NCBI GenBank assembly: GCA_035609245.1
Contig: CP141202.1
Span: 1,612,001-1,676,000 of the forward strand
Length of the DNA stretch: 64,000 nt
Source of the DNA: Bacteroidales bacterium MB20-C3-3
GTDB taxonomy: Bacteria > Bacteroidota > Bacteroidia > Bacteroidales > UBA932
Direction of reading: 5' to 3'
Of this stretch, positions 26,312-35,422 are shown piece after piece (the first letter of the stretch is position 1; every line of letters begins with the position of its first letter). The notes beneath the pieces were generated by a model. It was given only the letters and a program-made list of their open reading frames with translations. It did no database searches and was not told the origin of the DNA. The position numbers were made by a program, and so were the translations under genes.

Positions 26312-27435
26312 TGGAAATTACACCCTCTGATTTCACGGTGATGATTGTTGATGATGTTGATGCAAATGTGCTTCTTCTTAAATTATTATTGACCAAGGCT
26401 GGCTACAAGACAACAACTGCTTATAACGGTAAGGATGCATTGAATCTGGTTTCAAGAACATCCCCTGATCTTATCCTTCTCGATATTATGATGCCGGTTA
26501 TGGATGGGCACGAAGTTGCTGAAAAGCTGAAAGGAATGCCAGATAAAAGAGATATCCCGATTATTTTTCTTACTGCTCTTAATTCACCAGAGGATATTGT
26601 TAAAGGGTTTAAGAACGGAGCAGCAGATTACATCTCCAAGCCATTTAACAAAGAAGAGCTTTTAATCAGGGTGAATCATCAACTATCACTTGTCTCTGCG
26701 AAAAGAACTATCGAAAAGCAGAAGGAGGAGCTGGAAAAAACGGTAGAAGCAAGGGATAAGCTATATTCTCTTATTGCTCATGATTTAAGAGCCCCTATCG
26801 GCTCTTTGAGGATGGTAATGAACGCCCTCTCTATGAATGTTGACAGGAGTAAATTTGATGATGATATATATGAGGTCTTTATAACAGGTAACAGGCTTGC
26901 TGAAGACACATTTGTTCTCCTTGACAATTTGCTGAAATGGACAAAGAGCCAAACCGGCAGACTTAAAACGGTATTTCAGGATGATGTTGAAATCTTATCA
27001 TTAATAAAGGGAGAGCTGGAGGTTTCTGAGGTTCTTGCTGAATTAAAACAAATATCAATTGTTTTCAATGGATATTCAGAGGCAAAAGCAAGAATTGATC
27101 AGGATATGATAAAGACAGTTTTAAGGAATTTGTTAAACAACGCAATTAAGTTCAGCAACAGGGGCTCTGAGATTATTGTTTCTCTTAAGGAGGAGGGTGA
27201 TAGAGTTATTATATCGGTTTCTGACAAAGGGAAAGGTATTAAAACCTCAGATCAGAATAAGATTTTTAAAACAAATGTTCATATTAGCTCTTTTGGAACA
27301 GAAAATGAGGAGGGTTCTGGCCTGGGGCTTTTAATTTGCAAAGAGTTTATAAACAGAAATAATGGTGAAATATGGTTTGAGTCCCGGGAAGGGGCCGGAT
27401 CTACTTTCAGTTTTTATATACCAATTCAGAAATAA
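26311..27435 (+). CDS. Receiver-histidine kinase hybrid
   Basis: A 374-residue soluble protein. The N-terminal receiver (phospho-Asp in ILLDIMMPVMDG, Lys in YISKPFN) is joined by a coiled coil (about residues 125-150) to a HisKA domain with His in LIAHDLRAPIGSL and an HATPase domain (NAIKFSN, DKGKGI, GSGLGL). No transmembrane segment or sensor domain is present, so input probably comes through the receiver. One base overlap with the UXS gene places it in the sugar operon. It overlaps the convergent nuclease-family gene by 29 bases. Confidence 0.93.
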   Translation: MEITPSDFTVMIVDDVDANVLLLKLLLTKAGYKTTTAYNGKDALNLVSRTSPDLILLDIMMPVMDGHEVAEKLKGMPDKRDIPIIFLTALNSPEDIVKGFKNGAADYISKPFNKEELLIRVNHQLSLVSAKRTIEKQKEELEKTVEARDKLYSLIAHDLRAPIGSLRMVMNALSMNVDRSKFDDDIYEVFITGNRLAEDTFVLLDNLLKWTKSQTGRLKTVFQDDVEILSLIKGELEVSEVLAELKQISIVFNGYSEAKARIDQDMIKTVLRNLLNNAIKFSNRGSEIIVSLKEEGDRVIISVSDKGKGIKTSDQNKIFKTNVHISSFGTENEEGSGLGLLICKEFINRNNGEIWFESREGAGSTFSFYIPIQK

Positions 27436-28474
27436 CAGGCTTGTGATCGCTGTGATTGGTTTCAGGGGTCCTGTATCTTATTGACCTGAAATGATCTGAG
27501 TGAAAAATATAATCAATTCTGAAAAGTCCAGAAATACCTTTATAGGTTCCTGCAAAACCTGACCCTGCTTGCCTGAAGCCATCTGTCATATTCTCCCCCT
27601 TAATTGTTGTGTATGTATAGGATGAAGGGGTGTCGTTAAAATCACCACAAACAACAACAGGAAAGGGGGTGCTGTTAATAATTACTTTTACAGCCTCTGC
27701 CTGTGTTGCCCTGATTTTATTGTTTTCCATTAATTCGTTTATTCTTTTGAAAAAATCGGTCCCATTTTTAGATGCTCTTGCCAGACCGGTTGTTTGCAGA
27801 TGACAGTTGATAACTCTTATTTTTCCTCTGTCAGTTATTAAATCTGCCCATATAACCCTGTTTGATGTACCCTCAAAGTCAACCACCCCTTTATCAGATA
27901 TATTGTATACACTCATAATTGCAAGACCAAGCTTTTCTTGGGTTGTTTTCTCAATATATTTGGCCGAGAAATGGCTGAAATAGCTATGCATTTCATTGTC
28001 ATTTAGATATCCTGGGGTTTCAAACTCTTGTATGCATAAAATATCAGGCTTTTCACTATTAATAAACTCATTTATTTCAGCAACTTCGTCATAACTTTTG
28101 GAGTAATTAAAATCATGAACATTGAAACTAATAACTTTAATGGATGAGTTTAAAGCAGCAGCAAATGGTTCTCTTTCTGCTCTTGGCTGAATGATGGAGA
28201 AGATTGTATTTATATTGACAGCTATCCCAATTAGCGGAAAAATGAAAACCCATCTTTTTCTTATAAGCCATATAATAAGTAGAATGGATAGTGCACCTAG
28301 TGTAATTGGGAGTAAATTATTTGTCAGGGAGATAAATTTGAAATGATGTGGTCTTATATATCCTGAAATAGAAGCAAATATTGAAAATATGAAAATTATT
28401 ATAGTTGTAAAAAAAAGAAATATGTGGAAAATATCGTTACTCTTAAACTTTGTCATTGATTCAGGATTTACCAT
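27407..28474 (-). CDS. Membrane-anchored endonuclease/exonuclease/phosphatase-family protein
   Basis: A 355-residue protein. Three N-terminal hydrophobic segments (about residues 15-105) precede an EEP domain with ISFNVHDFN, the metal Glu in CIQEFETPG, the VVCGDFNDTPSS block and the C-terminal NHSDHKPVISE. The active-site set is complete, so it should be a Mg-dependent phosphodiesterase facing the periplasm; the substrate is not evident. A second start at 28456 (MTKFK) is equally plausible. It is the only minus-strand gene within the polysaccharide locus and splits the operon in two. Confidence 0.85.
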   Translation of the reverse strand: MVNPESMTKFKSNDIFHIFLFFTTIIIFIFSIFASISGYIRPHHFKFISLTNNLLPITLGALSILLIIWLIRKRWVFIFPLIGIAVNINTIFSIIQPRAEREPFAAALNSSIKVISFNVHDFNYSKSYDEVAEINEFINSEKPDILCIQEFETPGYLNDNEMHSYFSHFSAKYIEKTTQEKLGLAIMSVYNISDKGVVDFEGTSNRVIWADLITDRGKIRVINCHLQTTGLARASKNGTDFFKRINELMENNKIRATQAEAVKVIINSTPFPVVVCGDFNDTPSSYTYTTIKGENMTDGFRQAGSGFAGTYKGISGLFRIDYIFHSDHFRSIRYRTPETNHSDHKPVISELVYKN

Positions 28475-28565
28475 AAATATATTAACGAATTAATATTATT
28501 GCAATATTTTTTTGTTAAACCGTAATAAATATTCATAAGGCAATGATTTTAATGCTAATTTTTCC

Positions 28566-28573
28566 TACTTTTG
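28566..28573 (+). promoter_or_regulatory. -7 box TACTTTTG before the second half of the locus
   Basis: TACTTTTG fits TAnnTTTG and lies about 42 bp before the GTG of the response regulator at 28615. It probably starts transcription of the long 28.6-42 kb run. Confidence 0.5.
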
Positions 28574-28614
28574 AGAGATAAATTACGAGGTGTTGTTTAA
28601 ATTGTAACATTATT

Positions 28615-28980
28615 GTGAAAAAGAACGCTCTATTGGTTGATGATAAGGAGACAATCGCAAAGATTATCAAAGTATACATTGCAGACATATTTGATTGTGT
28701 TTATTTTGATGACCCTATAAAAGCTATAGCCTGGCTTCAGAGTGGGAATATGCCTGATTTAATAATATCTGATATAAATATGCCAAATATGACCGGCGTT
28801 GAGTTTCTTGGTTATATTAAGAGCAGCGAGATGTTTAAGAAAATCCCATTTGTAATATTGTCAGGAGAAGATAGCACTTCCCAAAAAATTGATCTGCTGG
28901 AGAGGGGAGCCAGCGACTATATTTCCAAACCCTTCAATCCAATGGAACTCAAAGTCAGGCTTAAAAAACTGGTTGAGTGA
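28615..28980 (+). CDS. Single-domain response regulator (GTG start)
   Basis: A 121-residue receiver with no output domain: acidic residues in LLVDDKET, phospho-Asp in LIISDINMPNMTG, Ser in VILSGEDS and Lys in YISKPFNP. It starts with GTG, with no ATG nearby. The stop overlaps the GTG of the sugar transferase by three bases, so it is translationally coupled to an enzyme that itself bears a degenerate receiver domain. Confidence 0.9.
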   Translation: MKKNALLVDDKETIAKIIKVYIADIFDCVYFDDPIKAIAWLQSGNMPDLIISDINMPNMTGVEFLGYIKSSEMFKKIPFVILSGEDSTSQKIDLLERGASDYISKPFNPMELKVRLKKLVE

Positions 28981-30143
28981 CTGTAAAAATTTCATATCTG
29001 GGAAATGATAGTGTGATTTACTCACACTTGAGATCAGTTTCAGATAAATTAATAAGTTTTTGTAATAATATTGATGATATAGATTCTTCATCAAAGAATT
29101 TTAACTCAGATGCCCCTCATCTTGTTTTTGTTGAACAAGGGGATTTTTCAACGGATAAAAATTTAATTCAATCGTTAAAATTAAAATGTCCTTTTGCATA
29201 TATAGTTCTTGTTTCTGACCAAATTAAACCGGAGTTGTTTGCAAAATACACTAAATATGGTGTGAAGGATACTATTCGAAGTGATGTTTCAAGAGAGCGG
29301 TTGTTAAATGCTATAGAATTTATTGAAAGGAATCATAAACTACTCTCCTCTGTAATTAATGAGCAGAATATTTCAGGTATGTATGAGATTCCTTTGTGGA
29401 AGAGGATGTTTGATATTATCTTTTCAGCCCTGGCATTGATAATTCTCTTTCCGTTTCTTATTGTTATTGCAGCATTGATCAGAGTTGAAAGCGAAGGACC
29501 GGTAATCTATATCTCAAAAAGAGTTGGAAGTAATTATAGGATATTTAATTTTTATAAATTCAGGTCAATGTATAAAGATGCAGATAAAAGACTTAAAGAT
29601 TATTTAAGCCTTAATCAATATAATGATGTTGATCTGTCTGCATTTAATATAGAAGATGATACAGCAAAAATTCCCCTTAACATCTCTGTAAATCAAGAAA
29701 CCAGTCTTTACTACTCTGATGACGATGTTATTTCAGAAGAGGATTTTATAAGAGATAAGAAATCAAAACAGAAGAATAATTTTCTTAAATTTGAAAATGA
29801 TCCTCGTATAACTAAAATGGGACATTTTATTAGAAAATTTAGCATAGATGAACTACCTCAGCTAGTGAATATCATTAGAGGGGATATGTCTATTGTCGGG
29901 AACAGACCATTGCCTATGTACGAGGCAGAACAGCTTACAACAGACCAGTATATTGACAGATTTATAGGTCCCGCCGGTTTGACTGGTCTATGGCAGGTTC
30001 AAAAGAGGGGGGACTCAGGAAAACTCTCCCCAGAGGAGAGAAAGCAACTGGATATTTTTTATTCAAGTAATTATAATTTCTGGATGGATATAAAAATTAT
30101 ATTCAAGACACTTACAGCATTTGTTCAAAAAGAAAATGTATAA
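28977..30143 (+). CDS. Polyprenyl glycosylphosphotransferase with N-terminal pseudo-receiver
   Basis: A 388-residue protein. Residues 1-120 have a receiver-like fold but lack the phospho-Asp (HLVFVEQGDF) and the conserved Lys (VKDTIRSDV). One transmembrane hairpin (IIFSALALIILFPFLIV) leads into the initiating sugar transferase domain (WcaJ/WbaP-type): GPVIYISKRVG, FYKFRSMY, a longer acidic insertion, RKFSIDELPQLVNI, MSIVGNRPLP and GLTGLWQV. It puts the first sugar phosphate on undecaprenyl phosphate. The pseudo-receiver is an unusual extension, coupled to the response regulator gene before it. Confidence 0.9.
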   Translation: MTVKISYLGNDSVIYSHLRSVSDKLISFCNNIDDIDSSSKNFNSDAPHLVFVEQGDFSTDKNLIQSLKLKCPFAYIVLVSDQIKPELFAKYTKYGVKDTIRSDVSRERLLNAIEFIERNHKLLSSVINEQNISGMYEIPLWKRMFDIIFSALALIILFPFLIVIAALIRVESEGPVIYISKRVGSNYRIFNFYKFRSMYKDADKRLKDYLSLNQYNDVDLSAFNIEDDTAKIPLNISVNQETSLYYSDDDVISEEDFIRDKKSKQKNNFLKFENDPRITKMGHFIRKFSIDELPQLVNIIRGDMSIVGNRPLPMYEAEQLTTDQYIDRFIGPAGLTGLWQVQKRGDSGKLSPEERKQLDIFYSSNYNFWMDIKIIFKTLTAFVQKENV

Positions 30144-30146
30144 TTT

Positions 30147-30875
30147 ATGGCAATTCTGAAATTCATCTGCGCAATATTATGCTTTACCGGAATGAACATA
30201 TATATGTTTGGTCAGGTTCAATCAGAAGACGAATTTGCCGGGCTTATGCTTCCTCCTATTGAAGTATTATTTGAAAAACTTAAGGAGTGTCCTCAGTACA
30301 GATATTATGACAGCAAAATAGAGACGGAGGAGGAGGTATTAAAGAGAGACAAATTAAGTTGGCTGTCATTTTTTTCAATAGTTGGTACATATCAATACGG
30401 GATGGTCGGGCTAAACTCCTATACTAATGTTGGTGAAAATTTCCCTTTAATATACCAGGTGTCTGGTACACAACAAATATGGTACAATATTGGGGGGATA
30501 ATTAACATTCCATTAAATAGGGTTTTTGAAAGAAGACGAAATATAAGAATTCAGAAAACCAAAATTAATACATCAACATTTGAAAGGGACATGTGGTATG
30601 AAGATCAAAAGATTAAAGTTATTACATCATATGTTGATGCTCAAAGAGTAATGAATCAGTTGACTGTGTTTGAGGAGGCTTATGAATATGCCAGAGCCCA
30701 GTTTAGACTGGTGGAGAATGATTTTATTGTTGGAAAGATAACAGCAGGGGAGTTGAGCGTTTCAAAAACTTTGCATATGCAGGCGAATACAAATCTTGAG
30801 AATGCCAGGGCAGATCTTAAAATTGCAATTCTTAAGCTAGAGACATTAACCAACACAAAAATATTTAAAAAATAG
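30147..30875 (+). CDS. TolC-like outer-membrane export protein, half length
   Basis: A 242-residue protein with a signal peptide (about residues 1-22). The remainder resembles one repeat of the TolC/outer membrane efflux family: an amphipathic strand stretch (GGIINIPLNRVFERRRNIR) and long coiled-coil helices (AQFRLVENDFIVGKITAGELS). Normal TolC proteins have two repeats and over 400 residues. Position between the initiating transferase and the Wzz-like gene suggests a role in polymer export, but it is not a Wza-type protein and no polysaccharide export domain is recognised. Confidence 0.7.
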   Translation: MAILKFICAILCFTGMNIYMFGQVQSEDEFAGLMLPPIEVLFEKLKECPQYRYYDSKIETEEEVLKRDKLSWLSFFSIVGTYQYGMVGLNSYTNVGENFPLIYQVSGTQQIWYNIGGIINIPLNRVFERRRNIRIQKTKINTSTFERDMWYEDQKIKVITSYVDAQRVMNQLTVFEEAYEYARAQFRLVENDFIVGKITAGELSVSKTLHMQANTNLENARADLKIAILKLETLTNTKIFKK

Positions 30876-33026
30876 ATGGATTTCTTACATCAATTGGTTA
30901 AAATGATATACAGAAGGCGCTACTGGATAGTGATTTTACCTCTGTTTACTACATTATTAGCCATTTATAGTACAAGAAATATCCCCAAAACATATGAGGT
31001 AAATACAACAATATACACCGGTATTGCTTCTGGTTTTACAATAGAATCAGGTATTGAAGGTGCCAGAGTGGACTGGAGCTCAGTTAAAAACGGTATTGAT
31101 AACCTCATTAGCATTATAATGTCTAAGTCCACACTCAGGAATGTTTCGTTAAGGCTATATGCACAGCATATGATATATGGAGATTCTCTAAGGGACAATA
31201 ATTACATTACAGCAGATAATTTCAGATCCATATACAGGATTACACCTTATGAAGTAAGACAGCTCATTGATAAATCTTCTGTAGATAAAACCATTGAGAA
31301 TTTAAACGCATACGAAAGATCTTCTCCCAAAAATTTCGTATATGGGCTTTTTAATTGGTATCACAGGCACTATAGTTATAATTCTCTTAAAGATATAGTT
31401 GTTAAAAGAGTTCTTGATAGTGATATGATCGATATTGAGTATTCTGCTGATGATCCCGGTGTTGCGTATCATACTTTGCTTCTCCTTAATTCAGAATTTG
31501 TAAAGCAATATGAAGTTCTTCGTTTTGGTCAAACAAATTCGGTGATTGATTATTTTAGAAATGAATTATCTCAGCTTGAAAAGAGATTAAAATCCTCAGA
31601 AGATTCTCTTACACTTTATAATATTGAGAAGAGGATTATTAACTATTCTGAGCAGACTAAGCAAGTTGCTGATTTGTCAGCTAAATATGCATTGGAGTAC
31701 ATGGAGGTGCAGCTGGCATATTCCAGTGCAGATGCTGCGGTATCAAATCTTGAGAAGAGAATTGATAAACAAATTAAAATAATTCAGAATAATACTCAGT
31801 TCACCGAAAAAATCAGGGAGATGGCTGCCCTGAGCAGTCAGATATCCAGGATAGAATTAATAGGGAGGGATAGTATTATTGATCGCGGAATTAGTATTGG
31901 ATCACTAATAAAACAGAGACAAGATATTGAGTCTGAATTAAGGGACATAACAAGCAGCATAAATGAAGATAAATTCACAAAGGAGGGAGTAGCCTCTGTT
32001 ACCTTTGTTGAGGAGTGGATTAATGAATATCTGTTAAGAGAAAAAACCAGGGCTCAACTGGATGTTATAAATGAAATTGTTGCTGATCTTCAGGATGAAT
32101 ACACATATTTCTCACCTATTGGTTCTACACTAAAAAGGAAAGAGAGAATTATTGATTTTACTGAAAAATCCTACCTTGCTATTCTTGAAAGTCTTAATGC
32201 TGCATTGATGAGGCAGAAAACACTTCAGATGACTTCTGCTAACCTTAAACCGATTGACCCTCCATTATTCCCAATTTCACCATCTTCAAAAAGGAGGATT
32301 ATTATATTAATTGTATTTGGGTCTACCATTGCCTTTATTGCCGGTTTCTTTGCATTTCTGGAACTATTTGACAGAACAATCAGAGATAAGTTCAGGGCTG
32401 AAAGGCTTATCGGTACTACTGTATTGGGGGCTTTTCCAAAAAAATTCCTGTTTCAGTATAAACGGTATAATGCAGAATATGAAAAAATTGCTACTAATAC
32501 TCTTGCCAATTCCATTATACCATTCCTAAATCCAAAAGAGGGTCCTGATATTATTAACTTTTTAAGTGTTGAAGATGGAACGGGTAAATCAAGGCTAACA
32601 AGGTTGTTATATGATTACTGGACAGATAGAGGCTTAAAGATTAGAGTCATATCCTGGCATGATGAAGAGCCTGCTATTTCAAGAGACTATGTAATTTCAC
32701 AAAACTTATCCAATATTTATGATATTGATAATTACGATATAATTCTGGTCGAACACAGAGCCTTGCTTAAATCAGCAGTACCTGCAGGTTTATTGAAGGA
32801 GGCCTCTCTAAACTTGTTGGTTTTAAGAAGCGACAAAGTGTGGAGAGATATTGATAAGATTATTTTTGAAAGATTAACTAAGAGTGCAGAGAGATCCCCT
32901 CTGCAGGTATATCTTACAAATGTCAGCAGACACGATGTTGAAACCTTTACAGGAATGCTTCCGCCTCACTCATTCTTGAGAAAATTGATTTACAAGATTC
33001 TTCAGTTTGGCCTCACTTCTAATTAG
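30876..33026 (+). CDS. Wzz-type chain-length protein with degenerate tyrosine-kinase domain
   Basis: A 716-residue polysaccharide co-polymerase. The first helix (about residues 17-35) and a second after a Pro-rich stretch (PIDPPLFPISPSS then IIILIVFGSTIAFIAGFFAF) enclose a large periplasmic coiled coil. The C-terminus has a BY-kinase fold with a P-loop-like EDGTGKSRL, but Walker A' (VISWHDEE) and Walker B (YDIILVEHR) lack the usual Asp residues and there is no Tyr-rich tail. So it probably regulates chain length without kinase activity (inference). Confidence 0.85.
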   Translation: MDFLHQLVKMIYRRRYWIVILPLFTTLLAIYSTRNIPKTYEVNTTIYTGIASGFTIESGIEGARVDWSSVKNGIDNLISIIMSKSTLRNVSLRLYAQHMIYGDSLRDNNYITADNFRSIYRITPYEVRQLIDKSSVDKTIENLNAYERSSPKNFVYGLFNWYHRHYSYNSLKDIVVKRVLDSDMIDIEYSADDPGVAYHTLLLLNSEFVKQYEVLRFGQTNSVIDYFRNELSQLEKRLKSSEDSLTLYNIEKRIINYSEQTKQVADLSAKYALEYMEVQLAYSSADAAVSNLEKRIDKQIKIIQNNTQFTEKIREMAALSSQISRIELIGRDSIIDRGISIGSLIKQRQDIESELRDITSSINEDKFTKEGVASVTFVEEWINEYLLREKTRAQLDVINEIVADLQDEYTYFSPIGSTLKRKERIIDFTEKSYLAILESLNAALMRQKTLQMTSANLKPIDPPLFPISPSSKRRIIILIVFGSTIAFIAGFFAFLELFDRTIRDKFRAERLIGTTVLGAFPKKFLFQYKRYNAEYEKIATNTLANSIIPFLNPKEGPDIINFLSVEDGTGKSRLTRLLYDYWTDRGLKIRVISWHDEEPAISRDYVISQNLSNIYDIDNYDIILVEHRALLKSAVPAGLLKEASLNLLVLRSDKVWRDIDKIIFERLTKSAERSPLQVYLTNVSRHDVETFTGMLPPHSFLRKLIYKILQFGLTSN

Positions 33027-33033
33027 CAATATT

Positions 33034-34527
33034 ATGAGGCGAATTGCTGAATACATTAAATCTAATTCGTCAGGTACGATTATATATGTCTTTCTTGTAG
33101 TAAGTATTCTGCTATTAATAACTGTTATTCTTAATCATGGACTTTATATAGGTCTTGCCCTGTCTTTTCTACCATTAACAGTTCTGGTTATTTATTTTCT
33201 AATAAGAAATCCCTTTTTAGCTTTATCTGTACTATTTATACTTAATTACTATGTGTCAGGCTTGTCAAGATATATTACAGTGTTATCTCCTGGCATTACA
33301 ATGGACATTTTAATTGTACTTGTAATAATAATAATTCTATTAAACATACTTTCAGGTAAACAATCAGTAGAGTTATCAAATATTGTTAACGGACTAACTT
33401 TTGCGGCGTTTATATGGCTTATTTATTGTGTTTTCTTAGTTCTTAATCCAACTAACTTTTCCTTCTATGGATGGTTTCAGAGTGCAAGAGGAGTCACAAT
33501 ATATTTTTTATTAATATCACTAATCAGTGCTCTTATACTTAAAAAATTCAAAGAGGTTAGATATATGCTTTATATTTGGGCCGTTCTTTCTTTAACAGCT
33601 GTTCTTAAGGCATATATCCAAAAAAACTTTGGATTTGATTACGCAGAGTGGAGATGGTTATATGCATCAGGAGGAAGGACACATATAATTAACACTGGAA
33701 TTAGGTATTTTTCATTTTATCCTGATGCTGCAAATTTTGGAACTGGAATCGCCTTTGCCGGTGTGGTATTTGGGTTTGTAGCTCTAACCTTTAAAGATAA
33801 GTGGGCAAAAATTTTCTTCATATTTACTTCTGCGGCTTGTGCTTATGGTATGATGATATCTGGAACACGAGGATCGCTAGCTGTTCCGTTTGTTGGAATG
33901 TTCGTTTATACTATTTTATCCAGGAAATTTAATATTCTGATTGTTTCTGTAATAGCTACAGCTTTGACATTTGGAATTTTAAAATATACGGATATTGGTA
34001 GTGGGAATGTATTCGTAAGAAGAATGAGAACTGCTTTTGACCCTTCGGACGCATCCTTTAAAGTGCGTATTGACAATCAGGCTAAGTTGAGAGATTATAT
34101 GCAAGACAAGCCTTTTGGAGCAGGAATTGGTATGGCAAGGAAAAGATCAGATAAATATGAACCAAACTATTACTTGTCAAAAATTCCTACTGACTCCTGG
34201 TATGTATTGATTTGGGTTGAGACAGGGATTGTTGGTCTTATACTTCACTTAGGAATATTAATATATATTGTTGGATATGGGACTTTCCTTGTCTATTTCA
34301 AGTTAAGAGACAGAGAGGTCAAAGGAGTTGTAATGTCTTTAGTATCCGGGATATCAGGAGTATATGTAGCTTCATACAGTATAGAGATCATGGGCCAGTT
34401 TCCTACAGGCTTCATTTTATATTTGGGAATGACAATCATTTTCCTGAGTCCAAAATTTGATAAAGAATTAATAGAAAAAGAGGAATCGCTTTTACTACTT
34501 TCTGAAGCAGATGAAAAAGAAATGTGA
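33034..34527 (+). CDS. O-antigen ligase/polymerase-like membrane protein
   Basis: About 497 residues with roughly eleven hydrophobic helices and a large loop before the last ones, the layout of the Wzy/WaaL family. The loop carries a Wzy_C-like MISGTRGSLAVPF segment and the IDNQAKLRDYMQDKPFGAGIG region. The ATG at 33034 is preferred over a TTG at 33007 that lies within the previous gene. As the only such gene in the locus it probably polymerises repeat units. Confidence 0.85.
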   Translation: MRRIAEYIKSNSSGTIIYVFLVVSILLLITVILNHGLYIGLALSFLPLTVLVIYFLIRNPFLALSVLFILNYYVSGLSRYITVLSPGITMDILIVLVIIIILLNILSGKQSVELSNIVNGLTFAAFIWLIYCVFLVLNPTNFSFYGWFQSARGVTIYFLLISLISALILKKFKEVRYMLYIWAVLSLTAVLKAYIQKNFGFDYAEWRWLYASGGRTHIINTGIRYFSFYPDAANFGTGIAFAGVVFGFVALTFKDKWAKIFFIFTSAACAYGMMISGTRGSLAVPFVGMFVYTILSRKFNILIVSVIATALTFGILKYTDIGSGNVFVRRMRTAFDPSDASFKVRIDNQAKLRDYMQDKPFGAGIGMARKRSDKYEPNYYLSKIPTDSWYVLIWVETGIVGLILHLGILIYIVGYGTFLVYFKLRDREVKGVVMSLVSGISGVYVASYSIEIMGQFPTGFILYLGMTIIFLSPKFDKELIEKEESLLLLSEADEKEM

Positions 34528-35422
34528 TATATCTTTTATTGTAGTAAACTATAACGGAGCGGAACACACACGAGGTTTGCTTTCGAGTTTTCTTTTTTAT
34601 TTAAGGGATTATGATTACGAGGTAATTGTTGTAGATAATGGATCAAAATATAATGAGGCAGCAGACCTTGAAAGGGAGTTCCCTCAGTTTATATATATAA
34701 GGAGTGAGCTTAATCTAGGTTTTTCCGGAGGTAATAATTTGGCAATAAGGATTGCATCTAAAGAGTTTATAATGCTTATTAATAATGATGCATATCTAAT
34801 AGATAGTTCGATAATAAGATTAAGTACTTTTTTGAGAGAAAGAGGAGATGTTGGTGCAGTTTCTCCAAAAATTCTATTTGAAAGGCCTGAAGGTTATATC
34901 CAATATGCAGGATTTACTGAGTTTTCCCCCGTTTTTCTCAGAAATAAAGCGATAGGATACATGAGCCCCGATATCGGCCAGTATAACATCTCTTCAAGGG
35001 TATGGTCAACACACGGAGCTGCTATGATGGTAAAAAAAGAGGTGCTAAGCTATTCCGGATTAATGCCGGAGATATATTTCTTATACTATGAGGAGTTTGA
35101 CTGGTGCAATAAAATAAAGGAGGCTGGATATGAAATATGGTACAATCCGGATTGTGTTGTAGTTCATAAAGAGGGCTCAACAACTAAAGGTATATCCTCC
35201 CTAAAAAATTATTACTTAACCAGAAACAGGTTACTATACGCTTTTAGAAACCTCCGAGGCGTATCAAAGGGTTTGTCTATCATATATCAGTTATTTATTG
35301 TTTTGCCAAAAGAAGTTATTAAATTGATGATTATTGGTAATTTTAATAAGGCGTTTGCTGTTTTGAAAGGAGCCTGGAGCTTTATCAGGCTGAAGGACAA
35401 GAATGTAAAGGTTTTTTTATGA
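34511..35422 (+). CDS. Family 2 glycosyltransferase (rhamnosyltransferase-like)
   Basis: A 303-residue GT-A enzyme: FIVVNYNGAEHTRGLL at the N-terminus, VVDNGS, NLGFSGGNN, LINNDAYL (DxD-type) and the EEFDWCNKIKEAGYEIWY acceptor region. This is the GT2 group that includes dTDP-rhamnosyl transferases; donor and acceptor cannot be read from the sequence. It overlaps the polymerase gene by 17 bases. Confidence 0.9.
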   Translation: MKKKCDISFIVVNYNGAEHTRGLLSSFLFYLRDYDYEVIVVDNGSKYNEAADLEREFPQFIYIRSELNLGFSGGNNLAIRIASKEFIMLINNDAYLIDSSIIRLSTFLRERGDVGAVSPKILFERPEGYIQYAGFTEFSPVFLRNKAIGYMSPDIGQYNISSRVWSTHGAAMMVKKEVLSYSGLMPEIYFLYYEEFDWCNKIKEAGYEIWYNPDCVVVHKEGSTTKGISSLKNYYLTRNRLLYAFRNLRGVSKGLSIIYQLFIVLPKEVIKLMIIGNFNKAFAVLKGAWSFIRLKDKNVKVFL

